Source: Blastobasis lacticolella
Lineage: Eukaryota > Arthropoda > Insecta > Lepidoptera > Blastobasidae
NCBI GenBank assembly: GCA_905147135.1
Contig: LR990058.1
Coordinates: 15,227,349 to 15,291,348 of the forward strand
Direction of reading: 5' to 3'
DNA: 64,000 nt
In this document: in pieces, positions 34,601 through 43,600 of the stretch
Layout: every line of letters begins with the position of its first letter
How positions within the stretch are numbered: position 1 is the stretch's first letter
Translations under genes and position numbers: made by a program
The notes under the pieces: generated by a model
Databases searched by the model: none
What the model saw: only the letters and a program-made list of their open reading frames with translations
What the model was told of the DNA's origin: nothing

Positions 34601-37600
34601 GGCCCTCGCACACGGGATCACAACCGGGACATTAACGCCAAGATTATTATTTTCATTTTTTTTTATGTTATTCGGCAGACAAACAGGCATGCGGGCCACC
34701 TGATGGGAAGTGGTCACCGCCGCCTATGGACATCAGCAACACCAGGGGAGTCACCAATGCGTTGCCCGCCTCTGAAGAGACCTCTAATATACCTACATAA
34801 TGTATGGAATATAACATTTTTATTGTTGGCAACATTTGGTTTCTGTCACAGATATTATGCTTCCGATTTTGATACACTAAATGCCGACCTTATCAATTCC
34901 TGGTGGGGGTACACATAATACATATAAAGAACAAGAAGAAAAAGCCACTCACTGCTTTTCGTGAGGAAGCTGAAGGTGAACGCAGCCAGGATCACGACCA
35001 CAAAGTTCAGCATCGTCTCGAAGAGGAGGAACAGGCTGTTGGTCTCCGGCGTGACATCCTTGACCTTCAGCAGAACGGTCGTCACGATCGCCAACACCAG
35101 ACCCACCGGCACCATGTTCAGGAAGTGGGAGAAGGCGAGCGTGTAAGGGCCCACGCCGGCCATTTTGATCAGCTCCTGTTTGAAATGGTGTATTATATAA
35201 ATTTTAAATTAATTCTTAATAGGTAGGTATGCATGTAGGTACGATGGCTGGGCCCTGCGTTATACTCGTGAACGGGTGCTGCCTTGGTAGACTGGCTTAC
35301 TCTTGCTATAGTTTTAGGTGGTTTTTCTTAATTTTACTAGACATATTTATATGAATATTTATTTATTTATTTATTTATTTATTTATATAATATATTGAGC
35401 GCGGTCCGGCTTTGCCTGGCATTGCAGGGCACGGTCCGGTCGTGACTGGCGTGGGGTAAGTTTGCTGCTGCCATGGGGCGGCCAGCGTGTCACTGTGTGC
35501 TTCCTTCCTACTTTCCTACCCCCCTCCTTTTTGACGATTGAAAGAGATATTTAATGCCCTAATCAATAAATAAATTTTGAATTTTGAATGTCTTTTGCTA
35601 TGGCACTAACTAAAAAATCAGCTGTTTCATACGTTTTGCTATAATATGTTGTTTTTCCCTTTATGAAACATCTGTGCGGTACGAAATTGTAACATGAAAA
35701 TATGAGTTTAGATAAAATTGTGTATGCAACTGCATATAATTAGGTATTAAAACACTCGTGTCTCGACTACGCCTCATGTGATAAACAGACACTCATGTTT
35801 TAATACCCCCTTTTATACGCCACTTGCAACTATAACACAATCAAGTCTACAAATGTCCCTACCGACATACCTGCACTCCCGTAACCCGTTCCACGATGAG
35901 TCGCGTCATAAGAAACACGAACGGCAGGAACAGCGCGACGGTATGCAAATCGCTGCAGTGCCCGGCGATATAGGCGCGCGGCCTCACTACCTGTGTCTCC
36001 ATGAACGGGAACTCTTGGATTACCAGCGACTGGGGATGGGGACGAGGGATTTTTTAAATTTCAATTTATTGTATTTGTGGTAACACAGGTAAAAAGATGT
36101 TACATTATATATAAGTATGCTGAACCTGCCCTTCGGCGTACAAATATCTCCATTCCATTGTGCCATTCGGCGTAAAATAATTATATGCTTGGAATTTTCC
36201 AAGGACCAATAATCAGGTTTGAGAGGTGAACTGAATTATTATGCTTGGACAATTCACCCTCATCTAGCCCCAAAGTAAGCAAAGCTTGTGTGTATGGGTG
36301 CCAGATAACTGATAAACAGCTATATGTATATGACGACCTGAGTGGTTCAGTGGTCAACATGCCAGTCAGCCACGCCAGAGGTTTCGGGTTCGATTCCCGG
36401 CTGGGCAGAAATTTAAATGATGAATTTTAATTTCTGTCACGGGTCTGGGTGTTCTATGTATAATAAGTATGTATTTAAAAAGTATATAAGTAGTATATCA
36501 GTTAGCTAGCACCCATAGTACAAGCTTTGCTTCATTTCATCAGGAGTATCGCCAATGCGTTGCCCACCTCTATAACACGTTGCTCTGGCAGCATAAAGGC
36601 AAATGCCCCTCCACTGCCAAAGCCACTGTTCCCCAAATCCCCACCCCATGGAGCACTGGAGACCTATCGAAATTAGAGAAATTGTCGAGTACATGTGAAG
36701 TAAATATAAGCGTATAAGAAGTGAAGTAAAAAAAAGAGAGGCAGGGCATACCGGGGAATCCCGTTCGAATCGGAGCCGCCCGACTGGGGAAGTATCCTCC
36801 ACCTTACAGAATACCGTAGCCAAACAATACTATTTTAAAGAATATTGTGTTTCTGCCAGTGAGTATGGTCTCCAGTGCTCCATGGGATTTGGGGAAACGT
36901 GGCTTTGGCAGTGGAGGGGCATTTGACTTTTTGCTGCCAGACGCCAGATGTCAGAGCAACGTATTATAGAGGTGGGCAACGCTTTAGCGATACCCATGGT
37001 GTTGCTAATGTCTATAGGCAGCGGTGACCACATTCCAGCAGGTGGCCCGCTTGCCTGTTTGCCTACCGTACAACATAAAAAATATATATTAGCCTGCATC
37101 ATCGAGCCGGCAACGGCTGTGGCCCAACGATATGATAATAAAGCCGGAATGGTGGCTGAAATAGCCGGAGGGTCATAGAAACTCCCACACTACGCAGTAA
37201 GCATGATAAGCCCATCGAATTTGGGCTCGTTTGATTAGTCTTGACAAGTACTATGACTGAGCTTAAATGGTATCTAATTAAAATAGAACGTGTAAAAAGC
37301 TTGTCATGGAAGAATACTTTTCATTTGAGAACTTGTTTATTATTTACTGATGCTCTCTGTCAAGGCTAAGAAGTGTACCCGAGGGGTGGTGGTGGGGTGT
37401 AGTAGTACAGCGGCAGGGCCGATCTAAGAGGCAGCTAGACAGTTGATACTAGTAGAGGACCCGGACAGAATCATCCAGGTTATAGCTGATAGGTATGATT
37501 CACCTAAATGGCAGGCATTTGTAAACTCTTGTTCCTTGTAGATAACCAAGTTTGAGAACTGGTATTCTACTAGGAAAAAAAAACACATTTGATAACCGAG

Positions 37601-40600
37601 TTAGCTAGGAAGAAAAGTGTCTTCGTCGTAGAAAACCAAATAAAATAACGGTTTTCTACAACACAATTTAACAATAATCCCGTTTGATAACCGAGTTAGC
37701 TAGGAAGAAAAGTGTCTTCGTCGTAGAAAAGCAAATTTTCTACGATAAAAAAAATAATCCCGTTTGATTACCGAGTTCAGTTATCAAACTTGGTTATCTA
37801 CAAGGAACAAGGGTTTGTAAAAGTTGTCATATAGATGAATCATATTTCATATTCCAATAATAAAAGGTTTCTGTATGTTTTACTAACATAGATTGTGAGA
37901 TACCTGTACTACTAACAAAAATCTGTTGTCTGAATGCAATAAATTGAAATTGATATAAAATAGTCGCTTTTCGGATGCACGTGTGAGTCGAAATCGGTCG
38001 GACGTCCGAGCACGTCCTCCGCATCCGAAAGCTACTTTCTTTTATATTATTTAGGGAGTTTCAACAATATAGCTGTCTCCTAGATCAGCGCTGCTGTAGT
38101 ATACTATATATTATCTGACGTAGCTGCCTTTATATATCTATTTCTCACGCCCAGCAACAATGTTTGCACGTTTGATTTACATTGAGAGCAAGGTGTTTTC
38201 TAACTAATTAAACAAACACATGCAGCAGTTAAGTGGCGTACTACAATGGTTGTAAATTGCAATGTTATAATAACAATACAGAGGGGAAAACTTTTAGTGT
38301 ACTTTTCGCTAAGGCAAAACAATACATTTATTTCATTGTAATTGTGAATCATAGATAACAACACGCATAATACGAGTATTATGTGTGTGTTGTAATTACA
38401 CTTCGGTAAATTATTTAAAACCTTTGTCACATCGGTAACGAGTATTTTAAACGTCCCACGAATTTATTGCTATCTAAGAGGAATTCAAATGCCCTAACCA
38501 TTATTATAATAATTAATACCTATGTTATTACAATACAAAGGATATAACAACATTGTGATAAGCTAATCATAATAATATAAACGTTTATGTATTTTGTTAT
38601 TTCTCTGAATTACAACGCAACACTCTTACAGTTAAAGAATGTTTAGGTTTTTTTATATTATACGGCAGGCAAACAGGCAAGCAGGCCACCTGATGGAAAG
38701 TGGTCACCGCCACCTATGGACATCAGCAACACCAGGGGCCTCTAAAGAGACCTCTAATATACCTCTTGATCGATCGCATGTCATAGTAGAAAAAGAAACA
38801 CAGGGATCCGGATACCAAAGCAAACCGTATACTCCTTAATTCGGTAACCTTGTGAATATCCTGGTTGTGTTCACGCATGCTAGGGCCCAGGGTACTAGTA
38901 AACCATGATCCAGGATTTGGCAGATCAGGTAATTACAGTGGAGTGACTGCCATCTGACTTCCGAACCGGACCAGAATCATGGTTACACATTCAGTCGCCA
39001 GAATGTGCAGGTTTCATCACAATGTTTACCCTCGCCGCACCGTAAGAGCATCGGTTAGTGTTCAACTAATGTCCATAACTCAGAAAAGAGTCATTGGTAC
39101 ATGGTGGCAATGGGATTCGCACCCGGAACCTCTCGCTTACGAGTGGGGCCGTACGGCAGATACTGGATCACGTACCTGGTTGACTTGAGCTCCCGTAAAC
39201 TTCTCAATGTAGGCCTTGTCAATAGCCCACTGCAGCCGAATGAATGAGTAGTAATCATGGCCTGTGAAATTAATCAACATACAATATTTAGAATAGAATA
39301 GAATAAAAAGCATTTATTTGGTACTCCATGCACATTATATTAAAGCTAAACAATACAGCTTCAGTTTACCAAAAATACCACTTAATATATGAACTGTATG
39401 TGTGTGCTGCAGCAACAAAAAAAGGGCAACACACTGAGTTTCAGCCAAAATCCTGGTAGTACGCGGTACCCAATGAAATAACTTTTCAAAACATCTAGTG
39501 TGTAAAGTGATGAGTGTGTAGTTACATGTTCCATATGCTAAGTTGTACTTATTTGTAGATACACTCTGCATACCCGCGGGATCGCTGGCGTGAGAGTGTA
39601 TTTATTTGTATGTACAGTCCTACCCCTACTGACGAGCCCCCCCCCCTGACCCCTGGTGACGTCACGCACGAACTCGGGGTCCTAACGAAATTATTCTTGA
39701 AATCGCAACTTTGAAGTCTCATAATTTTTTTGTTTTTTGAGATATTTAATTAAAAATTTCCCGTTTTGTTTCATTTTACTCATATTTTTATACCCAGTTG
39801 AAAAAAAAATTTAGGAACTTCCTCATTACGCAAATCGGTCCAGCCGTGTCTGAGTTTTAGCGACACTAGCGAACCGCAATTGATTTATATAAATACTAGA
39901 TATATGTAAGTATGTGTCTTGCGTGACAAATAACGAAAGAAACTCCTAACTCTGTAAGGAAGGCAGGCCTCATAGTTCAATTTCTATAGCGATGACAGGC
40001 CATGGGCGTGGGCGTGCCGATTCGCCATATTGTGTTCTATGACGCTATGGAATTCTAGTTCTTATTCTCGTGCTTTTTGGACACATCTGTCGGACATTTT
40101 CTGTTCCAGGCATGTTTAGGTACACACGCATTATTTTACAATGTGCCCTGTCCTCTTGTAAGGAGTTTAGGCAGAGTACAATGTAGACCTATGCTCAGAT
40201 AACATTGCTCGCGGATGACGAAATTTGCTCGCGGATGACGAAATGTACAGAATGAACTAAATTATACAGAAAGTCAACAAGAACAACTCACTATATAAAC
40301 AATAAGGAAGACGCAAAGCAAAGCAATCTAATCAGGGGGTTAAAACAGTCCACATTGAGTGTTTTATATTATGATTCATATACTTTATTTTATACTCATT
40401 AGCCTACTGCCTATTAACCTAAGCTGCAGTTAATGGTTCTCTCTATGAGTGTGCTAGGAAAGCAGCAGTTCGAGAGGAGTGGCGCCGGATAGTGAAGCGT
40501 GCTGCCAATCCTCAACCGACGACCGCGACCACTCTGTTAAGAGTGTAGCGACTTAGAAGAAGATAACCTACTACAGGCTCCAGCTCTCAATAAGGATTCG

Positions 40601-43600
40601 AATGCTGTGTAATAGTGCCACGAACGTATCTGATCCAGTGGCCAAAACTGAAACTAAGTGATGCCATATTGAATACAACAACAGCGATACTGCAGATTAG
40701 TTTATGGCAAATTGATGTGATACACTAATGTGGCCTTTGTAGACCCCCTGGACTCTACTCTAGCGCTAACTCCATCCATTGACGACGGGTGTTGCAAAAG
40801 GCGACTAATGTCATAGAACCAGACCATTTATTTCCTCCGTAAACTAAATGATGGGTAGCATTTTCTATTGAGAATTTTTAACACTGCGATTTCCACCTCG
40901 CATACCAAACGTCGAGATTATGGGAATGCCCTCCACTAATGTAAAGGAGGCTCATGTCCAGCAGTGGACTGCTATAGGTCATTATTAATATGCGTCTAAT
41001 ACTTTATTTTTTATCTAAACTTCGTCCGCGTAAAATTTTGTGAAAACAACGTTCCAAACCCGTTCCCGCGGCATCCACATTGAATTTTGCGACAAGTTTT
41101 TTTTCTTTTTTATTCTACTCAGTGACAAACGAGCAGACAGCTCACCCGATGATAAGCGGTGACTGTCGCCCATAACATCTACGATTCATGCATTTAGGTT
41201 GCAGGCAACAAAAATGCGAAGGAATAACAAAGAGCAGGATTTATATATGCAAATATCAGGATTTCCATTGTCTCTTGACGTAATTAGTACAGATAACTAC
41301 GTCCAATACACAAGTAAGTAAGTCTGTCATAAACAATGTTTGAACACGCCTCCGAGCGGAACCAGTGGCGCCTGACGCAATTCCGCCAATAACAAACTCG
41401 TAGGTATGGACAGTGAGGGCGCCGTAGGTTATCCTACGTCATCGAGTACAAGGAAAAATCCACTTCGCAGCGATAGTAATCGCTTAGGAGACCCACGAAA
41501 CGTTGGTCTGCCCGTGCACAGACTGTCAGAAAAAAAAAGGATTTTATTGTATTAGACTTTTCGTAGCGATAATATCTACTTACATATCCCCTTGTGTGGG
41601 TTCTATAAGTAAACAAAACCGGGGTGTCTCACATCCTCTTGGCAGTTTCGCTTTTCAGACACATTAAAGCCGCTTTCTCTTTTGTGACTATAATGCGGCT
41701 GAAAAGCGTAGGATAACATACGGCGCCCCAACAGTCTAGTACACCTAACTGAGAGTCGGGTAATCAGTAATCAGCACTTCCTTCCCATTATCCACATCGC
41801 TTGTGCACAATCGAAACGGATATCACCAAAATGTGTGCGGCATTCGCAATTGGATTCACCATGCCCCATTGTTCGCTCGACGAATTTGAACGCAGCGTAA
41901 AAGTTTCTTTTTTATGTCATACGGTAGGCAAACGGCAAGCGGGCCACCGCTGCCTATAGATATTGGCAACACCAGGGATATCGCCAATGCGTTGCCCACC
42001 TCTATAACACGTTGCTCTGGCATCATAAAGGCAAATGCCCCTCCACTGCCAAAGCCACTGTTCCCCAAATCCCCACTCCATTGAGCACTGCAGACCTTAC
42101 TCACCGGCAAAAACACAATATTATTTAAAATAGTATTGTTTGGCTGCGGTATTCTGTAAGGTGGAGGTACTTCCCCAGTCGGGCGGCTCCGATTCAAACG
42201 GGATTCCCCGCTATGCCCTACCTCTCGTAATTTTTAGTTTTGTCAAGAGATTTACCATTAGAACTATAGAGGACTATAAAAGGACTATAAAATCGTACTA
42301 TAAGAGTTTGTATTGGGGGCTTAAATTACCACATTTATATGATAATTCATTATTATATAATTAGCGTAAATGTCCCGGTTATGCTCTCGCGCACGAGGGC
42401 CTGGGGTCCGCCCCGACCATGATTTGGCAGGTCAGGTAATGACAGTGGAGCGACTGCCATCTGATCTCCATGACCCTGCTACCAGGGGAACCTGACCAGA
42501 TTGGATCAAGGTTACACATCCAGTCGCCTGAATGTGCAGGTTTCATCACGATGTTTTCCCTCACCGTAAGAGCATCGGTTAGTATTCAACTAATGTATAT
42601 AACTCAGAAAACAGTCATTGGTACATGGCCGAAGCGGGATTGACATTTATAATTGTATTGATGATATTTTGAAATTAAGCCTATGTACGACATTTATAAA
42701 ACTGTTTCCAATATTAACTTAAATTATATATGTGGGCCACATGGGTTTCATAATGGAAGTATATTAAAACTGTATAACCTGTACGATCTCATGAAAGCAA
42801 TAAATACATTGGACTATATGCCTATATTTTTATTGCCTATGGAGGCACACGGACAGACGGTCCATCTGATGGAAAGCTGTCACCGTCGTCCAGGATATCT
42901 ACAGCCTATGGCGAGCGGATGCGGTGCCGGCCTTTGAGATACCTGTAGACGTGCCTTTGAAGAACTCCATGTTATAGTGCAAAGGAAAATCTTCGGGGGC
43001 TCATTCCACATCTTGCATAAAAAGGCTCGCGAAGCATTTACGTTAGTGGGATGCCAGGCATAAAGATGGTGTGGATGAAATCTATCCCATCGTCGGAGGG
43101 GGCGGTGGCGGAAAAGTGACGGTGGAGCCAACTTAGACAGTTAAATTTTAGATATGAGGATACAGTTACCAGTACAGCCAGTAAGTACTGTACTGAGCAG
43201 CTAGGATCTAGATACTGGGTATTTTTTTTTTTTTTTTTTTTATGTCGTACGTTAGGCAAACAGGCAAGCGGGCCACCTGATGGAAAGTGGTCACCACTGC
43301 CTATAGACATTAGCAACACCAAGAGTATCGCTAATGCGTTGCCTACCTCTATAACACGTTGCACTGGCAGCAAAAGGCAAATGCCACTCCACTGCCAAAG
43401 CCACGGTTCACCATATCCCCACCCCATGGAGCACTGGTAAGTGGGGACCTATGACTTTTAAGGCAATTTTTCTGACGATAAGTTCTAGACTGATTTGTAA
43501 CGTTCGAAATGTATGGTATGGGGCGTATCTGAAAAAATATGGGGTGAATCGCATTGCTTGCTTGCGAGCGAGTGTAGTTGTTGACTGAATTTAAAGATTT

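Noticed and set aside
34855..35163. ABCA exon 7 extended past the donor to the ORF end
   Set aside because: Phase and the GTGAGT donor at 34952 fit exon 8; the extra residues are intron translation.
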